Part shown: piece after piece, positions 1 to 7,980 of the stretch
Layout: the number at the start of each line of letters is the position of its first letter
How positions within the stretch are numbered: the first letter of the stretch is position 1
Assembly: GCF_000516515.1 (NCBI RefSeq)
Contig: NZ_KI911784.1
Coordinates: 682,001 to 746,000, forward strand
From: Chloroflexus sp. Y-396-1
GTDB taxonomy: Bacteria > Chloroflexota > Chloroflexia > Chloroflexales > Chloroflexaceae
Length of the DNA: 64,000 nt
Direction of reading: 5' to 3'
Position numbers and translations under genes: made by a program
The notes under the pieces: generated by a model
Database searches by the model: none
What the model was told of the DNA's origin: nothing
What the model saw: only the letters and a program-made list of their open reading frames with translations

Positions 1-875
1 ATCCGTTTGCGTTCGTGATCGATGCTAAGGATCGAGACTTTTACCTTATCACCGACCTTCAAGATATCGCTGGGATGTTTGACCCGCGACCACGAAATTT
101 CCGATAGATGGACTAACCCATCAGCACCACCGATATCGACGAAGACGCCGAAGTCGCAAATAGATGAGACGACCCCTTCACGGATGTCACCCTCGCGTAG
201 GGAATTAAGTAACTCATCCTTCTTGCTCTCACGTGTTTCGGCCAGTGCCTGCCGCTCAGAAAGGATGAGACGGTTCCGATTGCGATTAATCTCAATCACT
301 TTCAGCGGCAGTTCCACGTTCACCAGCCTCGCCATCTCAGATTGCTTTTGTGCCTCTGAGCTACGGCTAATACTCGACACCTGTGATGCCGGAACAAAGC
401 CACGTACACCGTCGAGATCGACAAGCAAACCACCCTTGTTATAGTTTTTAACGCGAGCGTAGATAATCTCACCCCGTTCGTAGCGCTCTTGCAATACACG
501 CCAGCTCTTTTCTTGACGAGCTTTATCAATCGAGAGAATAGCTCGTCCCTCTTTATCTTCTGACTGTACCACAAATACCAAAATGGGATCACCCACCTTA
601 AGGGCCGCTCGTTCCTCCTCACTGAGGGTTTGCATTTCGCGGCTTGGGATTACCCCTTCGGCCTTAGCGCCAATATCGACCAGGATTTCATCGCGATCAA
701 TGCGCATGATTCGCCCATCAACCGTGTCGCCGTGTTTAAGATTACGATAGGCGTGCGTTGGATCACGCATGATGACTTCCATCAGCGCCTGATCGCCACG
801 GTCGAGCAGGTCGTTCAGATCGGGTTTGTGTATGGATTTGTTTTCGTTTTGGTTAACATGATTAAGCTCTTCCAT
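1..875 (-). CDS. rpsA: 30S ribosomal protein S1 (N-terminal 291 residues, cut by window edge)
   Basis: The reading frame starts at an ATG at 875 and stays open to base 1, so the stop and C-terminal repeats lie outside the window. I translated it by hand; it gives about 291 residues with three consecutive S1 (OB-fold RNA-binding) repeats at roughly residues 45-115, 130-205 and 215-290. Typical S1 signatures are visible, such as VDIGAKAEGVIP, GGLLVDLDGVRGFVPASQV and DFGVFVDIGGADGLVHLSE. S1 binds mRNA on the 30S subunit and helps initiation on weakly structured or weak-SD messages. A purine-rich AGGGA lies about 7 nt upstream of the ATG, and a good promoter sits 70-100 nt upstream. Non-proteobacterial S1 proteins have four or more repeats, which fits a continuing frame. 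An S1-like general RNA-binding protein is the only real alternative. Confidence 0.93.
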   Translation of the reverse strand, partial: MEELNHVNQNENKSIHKPDLNDLLDRGDQALMEVIMRDPTHAYRNLKHGDTVDGRIMRIDRDEILVDIGAKAEGVIPSREMQTLSEEERAALKVGDPILVFVVQSEDKEGRAILSIDKARQEKSWRVLQERYERGEIIYARVKNYNKGGLLVDLDGVRGFVPASQVSSISRSSEAQKQSEMARLVNVELPLKVIEINRNRNRLILSERQALAETRESKKDELLNSLREGDIREGVVSSICDFGVFVDIGGADGLVHLSEISWSRVKHPSDILKVGDKVKVSILSIDHERKR

Positions 876-943
876 GAGAAATCCCTGCGCAGAAGCAGCA
901 GCGCGCTATTCGACGGGGCTTGGTCGGAGCGATTCGTAAAGAT

Positions 944-972
944 ATTATACGTCGGGCTGATGTAAAACGCAA
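944..972 (-). promoter_or_regulatory. Sigma-70 type promoter for rpsA
   Basis: Read on the minus strand, TTGCGT (967-972) is followed after 17 nt by TATAAT (944-949). It points at the S1 gene with a leader of about 60 nt. Confidence 0.6.
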
Positions 973-1023
973 GGTTTCAGGATACTGTGTTGGAAGTTTT
1001 CAGAGGTTTCGAGGACGGCTGGT

Positions 1024-1133
1024 ACCCTCACCTTCCCCCAGCCCCCTTCCTCTCCCACAAGGGGCGCGGAAGGGGGAGGTGGTTCATCTCTTTCTGCCCA
1101 GCTTGCCCGCAAGGGGTGAGGAAGAGGGGAGTT
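1024..1133. repeat. C-rich palindromic intergenic repeat (copy 1)
   Basis: The stretch begins CCCTCACCTTCCCCCAGCCC and contains a CCCCCTTCC / GGAAGGGGG inverted pair around a GC-rich centre, followed by a weaker second hairpin (CTTGCCCGCAAGGGG). The same sequence family recurs near 7.5-8.0, 23.2-23.4 and 31.2 kb. It lies in the spacer between rpsA and the 3' end of tnpB. The rest of the spacer 976-1171 shows no gene. Confidence 0.7.
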
Positions 1134-1171
1134 TGCAGTGGAGAGAGTCGTTCCTGGTTTACCAAACCTGC

Positions 1172-2395
1172 CTAAATCGCAAGTCTGGCTGGCTGCCTTT
1201 CTTCAGCCGAATTTTCACAGTTCATCCAGGATTGCCCCGTTTGGGGTCTTACATCCTGTCCCTGTGCGTTTAAAGTCTCCGTGAACCCACTCCGGCGACT
1301 AATCATTTTGAACGCTGCCGCTTCAATGTTACGAGCAGCGTTCAAGTCCCTATTAGCGGTATACCCGCACTCGCAGACAAACATACGATCGCCCAGCGTT
1401 AGATCATCTTTGACAGCGCCACAGTTTGAACATAGACGGCTGGAAGGAAAGAACCGATCAATAGCAACTACCTGTCCGCCATACCATTCGGTTTTGTAAG
1501 TTAGTTGCCGTCGAATCTCCCCAAAACCAGCATCCGCGATAGACAAGGCCAGGCGATGGTTTCTCAACATCCCCCTCACGTTTAGGTCTTCCATACCTAC
1601 GACTTGATAGGTTTGAGCAATCCTTGTGGTCATCTTATGCTGATAGTCCAGCCGACGATTGGCCACGCGCCGATGCAATTTTGCCAACTTCCATTTGGTG
1701 CGTTGCCAACGACCACCACCCTGTTGACGACGAGACAACTCACGATTGAGCCTCTTGACCTTACGTAACTCAGACTGCAACAGTTTTTGGTTTTCAAACT
1801 GCGTGCCATCCGAGAGTATCGCCAAGGTCTTGACACCCAAATCCACTCCAACTGATTCCCGTGGATGTTCGTGTTTTGGCTTCTCAACCTCAACATTGAT
1901 AGTAGCGTACCAGTGATCTATATCCTCAGAGATTGTAACTGACACAATTTTGCCATCGAACCTCAGAGTTTCGGCCATATTGATTGGCGTGTCTAGTCGT
2001 TCCAACTTAAGCCAGTGACCATCAACCTTGACTCGTGTCCCGTCCATTCTGAACGACCGTTTTGACCGTTTCCTGCTTTTGAGGCTGGGGTAGCCCTTCT
2101 TTGCGTCACCGTTCTTGCAACGGCGAAAGAAGTTCTTGAACGCGGCATCGAGATTGCGAAAGCCGGTATCTACAGCACATTTGGAGACATTCAGAGTCCA
2201 GGGGAACTGCTCACGCCTGACAGCGTTGAACTGCTGCTTAAGAAGATAGGCTGATGGCCTGCCGCCTTCCTCGCGTTGGCGTTTCCATTCAGACAGCCCC
2301 CAATTGAAGCAAAACCTTGCTACGCCACAGGCTTGACGGAGATATTGTTCCTGCTCTGACGTTGGGTTCAACCTAATCTTATGCGCTCTCTGCAT
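1172..2395 (-). CDS. tnpB: TnpB, RNA-guided nuclease of an IS607-type element
   Basis: About 407 residues from the ATG at 2395; an in-frame ATG at 2434 would add 13 residues but lies well inside the upstream tnpA frame. The 2395 ATG overlaps the tnpA stop (2379-2381), the usual coupled layout. The RuvC triad is visible: D in VGVDLGVKTLAILSDG, E in VVGMEDLNVRGML and D in TANRDLNAARN. A zinc ribbon with CSNCG and CECG lies between the last two. TnpB proteins are omega-RNA-guided DNA endonucleases, ancestors of Cas12, that help retain the transposon. All catalytic residues appear intact, although the partner recombinase is broken. The omega-RNA would be expected to overlap the 3' end and continue below 1172, where a small GGTTT/AAACC hairpin occurs. 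Confidence 0.93.
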   Translation of the reverse strand: MQRAHKIRLNPTSEQEQYLRQACGVARFCFNWGLSEWKRQREEGGRPSAYLLKQQFNAVRREQFPWTLNVSKCAVDTGFRNLDAAFKNFFRRCKNGDAKKGYPSLKSRKRSKRSFRMDGTRVKVDGHWLKLERLDTPINMAETLRFDGKIVSVTISEDIDHWYATINVEVEKPKHEHPRESVGVDLGVKTLAILSDGTQFENQKLLQSELRKVKRLNRELSRRQQGGGRWQRTKWKLAKLHRRVANRRLDYQHKMTTRIAQTYQVVGMEDLNVRGMLRNHRLALSIADAGFGEIRRQLTYKTEWYGGQVVAIDRFFPSSRLCSNCGAVKDDLTLGDRMFVCECGYTANRDLNAARNIEAAAFKMISRRSGFTETLNAQGQDVRPQTGQSWMNCENSAEERQPARLAI

Positions 2396-2991
2396 CAGCG
2401 TTCTCTTTCCGCTTGCGTCCACCGCGTTTTCCATAAATCCTGCTGCTGAAACGCACGATGATGGTCAAGATGTCTTCAACCAATTCCTCGTGTTCGTCTT
2501 TGCTCTCTTCTCGTTCAAGCACCTCAACAGTGCAACCAACGCCTTTGAAGAACCGCTCAATGGTGCGGAAACCAAAACGGGCAAGACGATCCCGATGCTC
2601 TACTACAACTCGCCTGACTTCACCCTTGCAAGCAGCATCTATGATCTTGAAGAACTGGCGGCGGTTGTCGTTTAGACCAGAAGCAATCTCTGAGCAATCC
2701 AGAACAATGCGATAACCGCGCTCCCCACAGGCTTCAACCAGCCGCTCGTGCTGGCGAGCCAGGTTCTCTGCTTGCTTCTGTGTGGAACATCGAGAGGAGA
2801 TCGCAACATCACTTATCTGTAACAGTTACACCATCAGAAACGGACAGGAGGGCCTCGATTTCCGCGCTATCATACCGCCGATGTCCACCAACGGTGCGAT
2901 GGTCAGTTAGCTTTCCGTCCCTGAGCCACCGATGTAAGGTAGTCTTAGAGAGCCGATACTTTTGCTCGACTTCCGATAGTCTTAACAGCAT
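2379..2991 (-). pseudogene. tnpA: IS607-type serine recombinase TnpA, frameshifted
   Basis: From the ATG at 2991 the first 60 codons encode a MerR-like helix-turn-helix (LSEVEQKYRLSKTTLHRWLR, then GGHRRYDSAEIEALL) and stop at 2809-2811. The serine-recombinase domain continues directly in another frame from about 2820: SDVAISSRCSTQKQAENLAR carries the expected catalytic serine, and it ends with a Gly-Lys-Arg-rich tail at 2379-2381. Order of domains (HTH first, resolvase second) is diagnostic of IS607. A single-base insertion or two-base loss would explain the break. A programmed frameshift is possible in principle, but I see no slippery heptamer at the junction. Without fusion of the two frames the recombinase is not made. 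Confidence 0.85.
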
Positions 2992-3124
2992 CAGCCATTA
3001 CCTCGTTTAGCCAGGTTTCATAGTCCTGTTTGTCTGGTACAGATTCAAATGGTGGATCAACCTCAATCCGTTCACCGTTGACCACCACGTAATCCTCACC
3101 AATTTCGTCTATAGTATAGTGCAT
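2945..3124 (-). CDS. Small acidic protein upstream of and overlapping tnpA
   Basis: A 59-residue frame starts at the ATG at 3124 (MHYTIDEIGEDYVVVNGERI) with a strong AGAGGTGAG ribosome-binding site two bases upstream, and ends at 2945 inside the tnpA start region, overlapping it by 47 bases. The better ribosome-binding site here than at tnpA suggests translational coupling: ribosomes finishing this frame could re-initiate on tnpA. I do not recognise a family. It is rich in Asp and Glu and has no obvious motif. It may belong to the IS607-type element as an accessory or leader gene, or be a host gene invaded at its 3' end. Confidence 0.55.
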   Translation of the reverse strand: MHYTIDEIGEDYVVVNGERIEVDPPFESVPDKQDYETWLNEVMADAVKTIGSRAKVSAL

Positions 3125-3260
3125 TTCTCACCTCTTCTCAAATGGTATGGGTAGGTTTATAGCGGTATGGTCAGTTATTAAGGAAAAGTTTTTCCTCCCA
3201 TCATCTCTGTGTTTTCTATGTCCGGATATGATTGACTCATCAATAAGGTACAGCCCGTGC

Positions 3261-4127
3261 TTATTCAACACGCTGGTGCGCAAAGATGTCGTTCACTGCC
3301 AGGGTGTAACCACGGTTAGTAGTAGACGAACGAACTGCGGTAAGAGGAAGTTGGCCGGTACTTCGGAGATGAAAATAGGCCTCTTCATTACAGGTGATCA
3401 TACCGGGGAGGGTTTGGTGGGTCAGGATTGTAGCCTGATCAAGAGCTTCACCACTGACGTAGAGGCCGATGATTGGAACAAGGCCTACGCGCCCGATGCC
3501 ACTGCATAGCGTGAACGGTGGTAGTGGCAGACCACTGGTGTGAGCGGCAGCAACCGCCTCATCGATGAGGGCTAGCGCACGCTGGATCGGATCGGGGTCG
3601 GGGTGCAGAGCGCCAAAGATGAGCAGAAGATGATCGCCACGCCAATCGATGAGAGCTTGCTGATTACCAATCTGCTCTTTGATTAGAGCAATACGAGCAC
3701 GAACTTCATCGAGCGGGTCAATAATCGCCAGTCGACCAACGCTCAGTACGGCTATTCGGGCGACAGTACCAGCAAGCGGTGGGTTGATGGTGATCGGGTT
3801 GAGCTGACGGAGGGCCGGTTGGGTTAGCTGGAGACGTTGCAGATGTTGTTCGGTACGCCATTGCTGTAAGAAGCGGTTGAGGGTATAGCAAAACTCGCCC
3901 CAGATGCCTACTCCCACTTCTAATTTGGCATCGAATGGGTTATCACGAAGATGCTCGATAAGGATGCGCATCGAGCGTAAGAGACGGTAGCGCTCGCCAA
4001 ACAGAAGCAGGAGGCAACCTGCCAGCAGTACTATGGTAAGGGCAAGATCGATAAACATGCTTACCAGAGCGAGTACGCTTAATCCGATGATGAACCATCC
4101 GGTTCGATCAGAAACAATCCAACGCAT
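3261..4127 (-). CDS. Membrane protein with a degenerate nucleotidyl cyclase-like domain
   Basis: 288 residues. The N-terminus has two closely spaced hydrophobic segments (about residues 12-28 and 30-43), so the protein is anchored in the membrane with a cytoplasmic C-terminal part. From about residue 120 it resembles the fold order of class III adenylate/guanylate cyclases: a GDHLLLIFGAL strand-turn, a helix with repeated Ala/Leu, CSGIGRVGLVPIIG, then YVSGEALDQATILTHQ and GMITCNEEAYFHL. The metal-binding aspartates and the purine-specifying residues of active cyclases are not evident, so an inactive or regulatory role is likely. A GAGG-type ribosome-binding site precedes the ATG. It stands alone between the IS element and the MBL hydrolase. 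Assignment is by pattern only. Confidence 0.6.
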   Translation of the reverse strand: MRWIVSDRTGWFIIGLSVLALVSMFIDLALTIVLLAGCLLLLFGERYRLLRSMRILIEHLRDNPFDAKLEVGVGIWGEFCYTLNRFLQQWRTEQHLQRLQLTQPALRQLNPITINPPLAGTVARIAVLSVGRLAIIDPLDEVRARIALIKEQIGNQQALIDWRGDHLLLIFGALHPDPDPIQRALALIDEAVAAAHTSGLPLPPFTLCSGIGRVGLVPIIGLYVSGEALDQATILTHQTLPGMITCNEEAYFHLRSTGQLPLTAVRSSTTNRGYTLAVNDIFAHQRVE

Positions 4128-4228
4128 AGGTACGCCTCGCAGATGCCGTTTTTTATTGGCGCTCGCAGCGTACCATGTAGATTGAAATATGTATATCGCA
4201 CGTAGATTACAGATTGGCGAATCTGCGC

Positions 4229-5212
4229 TTACGGTGCGTATCGTACTATCTCAGCGGTGTGGCGTGTGATCAGCCCGTCGGCTACCAGCATATCGAGGTG
4301 GGCAATAGTTTCGGCAATCGCAAAGCGTGCCTCATGAGGAGTAAATCGCTCGACGTCGAAGACACGTTGAGCTACTGCAAAGGCTGTCTCAGCGCCGGTC
4401 TGGACAGCCTGCAACATCGCAGCCAGCCGTTCTTGATGGTGTTGCTGTAATTCATCAATGCGTGCTTTCCAGTCGGTGATTGGTTTTCCATGACCGGGAA
4501 GAGCCAGCCTAACGCTCAGTGTAGATAGTTCGGCCAGTGAAGCCAGATATTTGCGTAAGGGGTCTGGTTCACTTTCTGGCCAGACACCGATATGGGGTGA
4601 AATTTTAAGCAGTACCTGATCACCGACCAGCGCCAGTTGTTCATCTGGTGCGTAGAAGATCAGTTGACCATCGCTATGACCAGGAGCGTGGATGGCGATG
4701 AACGATCGCCCCCCTATTATCAAGCGCCTGCCTGGTGGTAACGGTGTCAACGGTGGATGGGGTCGAGTGGCAGAGCGTAGTGTGGCGATGGCGCCTACAA
4801 CTTGCTTAACCAGATCGGATGGCATACCGTGACGCAGAAAATGGTGTAAACTGGGATCGTCGTGATCGGCGCGATGGATCCACACTTCCTCGGCCAACTC
4901 AATTTCACGGGGCGAGAGGAAGACGGTGGCGCCAGAACGCTGGTGCAACCAGCCGGCCATCCCGAAGTGATCTGGGTGAAAATGGGTTAGGATGATGGTA
5001 TGAATATGTTGCGGGTTGATGTTCAATGCCGCAAGACACTCTTGCCAGGTGGCTTCGACAGCCGGTGTGTGTAACCCTGTGTCAACGATAGTCCATCCCT
5101 GTTCATCACGGAGCAGGTAGACATTCACATGGTTGAGAGCGAAGGGTAAGGGAAGGCGTAGTTGATAGATGTTTGGTACTATTTCGGTGAGCATAACTGA
5201 GTCCTGTTGCAT
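4229..5212 (-). CDS. MBL-fold metallohydrolase (glyoxalase II / RNase Z-like superfamily)
   Basis: Up to 327 residues. The metallo-beta-lactamase signature THFHPDHFG is at about residues 76-84; the later ligands are the His in AIHAPGHSDGQ, the Asp in LALVGDQVL and the His in ALPGHGKPI. These bind two metal ions that hydrolyse an ester, thioester or lactone. A C-terminal helical extension of about 100 residues follows, as in the glyoxalase II-like group often annotated as hydroxyacylglutathione hydrolase-like. Two starts are possible: ATG 5212, or ATG 5194 preceded by AGGA at good distance; the second is slightly favoured. Substrate unknown. It is divergent from the rhodanese-like gene across a 71-bp spacer. 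Confidence 0.85.
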   Translation of the reverse strand: MQQDSVMLTEIVPNIYQLRLPLPFALNHVNVYLLRDEQGWTIVDTGLHTPAVEATWQECLAALNINPQHIHTIILTHFHPDHFGMAGWLHQRSGATVFLSPREIELAEEVWIHRADHDDPSLHHFLRHGMPSDLVKQVVGAIATLRSATRPHPPLTPLPPGRRLIIGGRSFIAIHAPGHSDGQLIFYAPDEQLALVGDQVLLKISPHIGVWPESEPDPLRKYLASLAELSTLSVRLALPGHGKPITDWKARIDELQQHHQERLAAMLQAVQTGAETAFAVAQRVFDVERFTPHEARFAIAETIAHLDMLVADGLITRHTAEIVRYAP

Positions 5213-5242
5213 GACGCGGCGCGTTGGCTATGTACTATCTGC

Positions 5243-5250
5243 ATTATAAT
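5243..5250. promoter_or_regulatory. Palindromic -10 element shared by divergent genes
   Basis: ATTATAAT is its own reverse complement, so it contains a TATAAT on each strand, midway between the MBL hydrolase and the rhodanese-like gene. The -35 partners are weak on both sides, so this is a tentative bidirectional promoter. Confidence 0.35.
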
Positions 5251-5283
5251 ACGACGAGAACCAGACAAGGCGATATTTGACGT

Positions 5284-5805
5284 ATGGAAAATCTTGATTC
5301 ATCCGAAACTCCTAAACCATCAACCTGGCAATTGCCGGTCATTATCGGTAGTATCGTCATTCTAGCTGGTCTACTGGCCTTCGTAGTTACCAGCACCGGT
5401 AACCGATCAGCATCGGCAGTTACGCCAACAAGTGTCCCGACAGTCGAAACTGCCGCCGGACACGGTGATCTGACCAATAGTCCACCCGCACCAACAATTT
5501 CTGTCGACGAGGCATATCAGCGCTGGCAGGCTGGGCAGGTTATTTTTGTCGATATGCGATCCGGTGAAGCGTATCGGGCCGCGCATCTGCCAGGTGCACT
5601 GAGTCTGGCAACGCCTGAACTCAATCAGCGACTGGCAGCACTGCCAGCGGACGGCTTGATCGTTACCTACGGTGATGCCAATCAACCAACTGCCGGGCAG
5701 CGGGGCGCGCAGATCTTTCGTGATCTTGGTTACGGATCAGTGGCAGCGCTTGACGGTGGTATTGAAGCGTGGCAGGCAGCCAACCTGCCGGTGGAGCGAC
5801 CATGA
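5284..5805 (+). CDS. Membrane-anchored rhodanese-like domain protein lacking the catalytic cysteine
   Basis: 173 residues. An N-terminal cytoplasmic tail is followed by one transmembrane segment (about residues 17-38), a Thr/Pro/Ala-rich linker, then a rhodanese domain from about residue 75 (VIFVDMRSGEAYRAAHLPGA, later LDGGIEAWQAANLPV). Active rhodaneses carry a Cys at the start of the active-site loop, as in VVYCxxG; here the position reads VTYGDANQPT and the protein contains no Cys at all. It is therefore likely a binding or structural module rather than a sulfurtransferase. It opens a + strand operon with the PHP and Nudix genes; its stop overlaps the next start (ATGA). Confidence 0.82.
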   Translation: MENLDSSETPKPSTWQLPVIIGSIVILAGLLAFVVTSTGNRSASAVTPTSVPTVETAAGHGDLTNSPPAPTISVDEAYQRWQAGQVIFVDMRSGEAYRAAHLPGALSLATPELNQRLAALPADGLIVTYGDANQPTAGQRGAQIFRDLGYGSVAALDGGIEAWQAANLPVERP

Positions 5806-6617
5806 TTGATCTACATATTCACACTAACGCCACTCCCCATCACGCCACCTGGACACCTGTGGCACTGGCGGCAGCAGCGGCCGCACGTGGTTTGACAATG
5901 ATCGCCGTGACCGATCACAATACGACGGCGAATGTGATCACGACCGCGATGGTAGGTATGCACTACGGTGTACGAGTCATCAGCGGGGTCGAAATCGATA
6001 GTGCGTTCAACGGTAAATTGTGGCATACGCTGGTCTATGCAGTTGATCCAGAATCGCCCTTGATCCTCGATCTCTGTGCAGAAGTCGTTCAGCGAAATGC
6101 GGCTGACGCGGCCCAATTACGACGTGATCTTGTCGCCGCCGGTTTTGTCTTACCCGGCCTCAGTGATCGTGATCGACCGCCAACGGTAGCTGATGTTGCG
6201 TCGGTGCTGGCTCGCCACAACCAACTCCCTGATCGTGTACCTAGTGAAGGAGACGAAGAGGCCGGGATGCGCTTTATCCTGACCCACTTTGCTGCCGCAT
6301 ATCGACCATTGAGTGTCCACGAGATCATCGGTGTGGCGCATGATCTGGGTGGTCTGGCTGTGCTGGCTCATCCGGGGCGAGAAAAAGGAATCTATGCAAT
6401 TCCGGCGAGTGATGAGGATATAGCAGCGATGGCTGCAATTGGTCTGGACGGTATTGAGGTCTACTATCCAACCCATGATGCAGCCACTCGTGAGCGACTG
6501 CTAGCCGCGGCAAAGCGTCATCATCTGCTCATCTCTGGCGGCAGCGATTCTCATCATCCGCATCAAGACCTGGCAACCTGGTCGGCAGCAGATTTGACCA
6601 TCGTCTCACGACTTTGA
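5802..6617 (+). CDS. PHP-domain metal-dependent phosphoesterase
   Basis: 271 residues from the ATG at 5802, which overlaps the preceding stop by four bases. PHP (polymerase and histidinol phosphatase) motifs are visible: DLHIHTNATP near the N-terminus, TDHNTT at about residue 45, SGVEID at about 64, VLAHPGR at about 187 and SGGSDSHHPH near the C-terminus. These His/Asp residues bind a trinuclear metal site. The closest known type is the YciV/RNase AM group, which removes nucleotides from 5' RNA ends or hydrolyses 3',5'-nucleotide bisphosphates; the exact substrate here is inferred only from family resemblance. Confidence 0.85.
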   Translation: MIDLHIHTNATPHHATWTPVALAAAAAARGLTMIAVTDHNTTANVITTAMVGMHYGVRVISGVEIDSAFNGKLWHTLVYAVDPESPLILDLCAEVVQRNAADAAQLRRDLVAAGFVLPGLSDRDRPPTVADVASVLARHNQLPDRVPSEGDEEAGMRFILTHFAAAYRPLSVHEIIGVAHDLGGLAVLAHPGREKGIYAIPASDEDIAAMAAIGLDGIEVYYPTHDAATRERLLAAAKRHHLLISGGSDSHHPHQDLATWSAADLTIVSRL

Positions 6618-6630
6618 GGTGATTCCACGT

Positions 6631-7260
6631 ATGAGTCAGCACAATGATCATCTGGACTGGCGGGCTGCATATGATTACATCCCAACATGGCATCGTAGTG
6701 AAGTTGAGCATCTGGTTGCAGCTTACGGCTTGCCCCGCTATCGTCATATCCATCTCGATGATGGTTACTTCGATCCATTGATGAAGACTGATCGGATCGG
6801 TGAAATAGGGATGGTCATCCGCCGTCCCGATGGAACGCTGATTACAGCACGCAAGACGTATTACCCGCCTGGTGTTTTTCGTCTCCTGACCGGAGGAATC
6901 GGTCATGACGAGCGTATCATAGAGGCGCTCAACCGTGAGGTGATCGAAGAGACCAGTCTCACGGTACGGATCAATCGGTTTTTGAGCATTATCACCTACC
7001 AGATCGATACCCCAGCACCTCGTTTCTTCGTCAGCTATATCTTCTTGCTCGATGAATTAGCCGGTACCCTTCAAGCTGCCGATCCAGCCGAACAAGTTGC
7101 CGAATTTCGGTCAGTCTTGCCGACTGAATTGCCGCTGCTAGCAGCTCAACTGCGTCAATTAGCCGATCGGTCTGATGCAGCGATCAATGGCAAATGGTCA
7201 AGTTGGGGTCGATTTCGGGCTGTTATGCACGAAGAGTGTGCTACGGCGCTAATCGTATAG
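6631..7260 (+). CDS. Nudix hydrolase
   Basis: 209 residues from the ATG at 6631, which has GAGGTG nine bases upstream; a GTG four codons earlier overlaps that ribosome-binding site and is less likely. A complete Nudix box (G-x5-E-x7-REU-x-EE) begins at the second glycine pair of LTGGIGHDERI and ends with REVIEETSL, at about residues 90-112. Nudix enzymes hydrolyse nucleoside diphosphates linked to another moiety, for example ADP-ribose, NADH or oxidised nucleotides. The substrate cannot be read from sequence. It is the third gene of the rhodanese-PHP-Nudix cluster, 13 bases downstream of the PHP gene. Confidence 0.88.
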   Translation: MSQHNDHLDWRAAYDYIPTWHRSEVEHLVAAYGLPRYRHIHLDDGYFDPLMKTDRIGEIGMVIRRPDGTLITARKTYYPPGVFRLLTGGIGHDERIIEALNREVIEETSLTVRINRFLSIITYQIDTPAPRFFVSYIFLLDELAGTLQAADPAEQVAEFRSVLPTELPLLAAQLRQLADRSDAAINGKWSSWGRFRAVMHEECATALIV

Positions 7261-7477
7261 CATGCGGTGGCAACGTCGCTGTCGCGGGCAGGGTTGTCAT
7301 TTATCACCAACGGAACCCTTCCCCTTGTGTGGCAGGCTGGTGTGTGCTTCGGTAAGGCTGTTCAGCATTCTCAGCTTCGGGTTCTACGCGATGACCGGAC
7401 GGTTCGACAATGTTGCGACACCGGCGAGCATCACCCATCCACTACTGCTAGCCCGTGTCCTATAGTGGCAGCGGGAG

Positions 7478-7973
7478 CGCCCTCACCCCCAACCCCTCTC
7501 CCGCGCTGCGGGAGAGGGGTGATCTGGATAGAATCGCCCCTGCTCCGCTCACCTCCCCCTTCTCTCCCCGTATGCGAGCGGAAGGGGGCTGGGGAGTAGG
7601 TGAGGGAGCACCCTCCCCCCTTCCTCGCCCACAGCGTGGGAGAGGAAGGGGGGCTGGGGGGGAAGGTGAGGGAGCACCCTCCCCCCTTCCTCGCCCACAG
7701 CGTGGGAGAGGAAGGGGGCTAGGGGGAAGGTGAGGGGCAGCCCTCACCCCCAGCCCCTCTCCCGCGCTGCGGGAGGCCCTCACCCCCAGCCCCTCTCCCG
7801 CGCTGCGGGAGAGGGGTGATCTGGATAGAATCGGCCCTGCTTCTCCAACCTCCCCCCTTCCTCGCCCACAGCGTGGGAGAGGAAGGGGGGCTGGGGGGGA
7901 AGGTGAGGGAGCACCCTCCCCCCTTCCTCGCCCGCAGCGTGGGAGAGGAAGGGGGCTAGGGGGAAGGTGAGGG
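7478..7973. repeat. Cluster of C-rich palindromic repeats (about 500 bp)
   Basis: Two unit types alternate. Type A is CCCTCACCCCCAGCCCCTCT followed by a CCCGC/GCGGG-centred palindrome closing with GAGAGGGG. Type B has CCCCCTTCCTC, a GCCCACAGCGTGGG centre, and GAGGAAGGGGG, then CTGGGGG and AAGGTGAGGG. A linker GATCTGGATAGAATCG joins units and appears twice here and again in the 23.3-kb cluster. Each unit can fold into a long GC-rich hairpin. The cluster lies between the convergent Nudix and lon genes, so it may act in transcription termination. Open frames across it are artefacts of the repeats. Confidence 0.85.
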
Positions 7974-7980
7974 GTTCCGC

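Noticed and set aside
7478-7973. CRISPR array
   Set aside because: Units alternate and are palindromic and GC-rich, and the intervening sequence is itself repeated, so there are no unique spacers; no cas gene is present.
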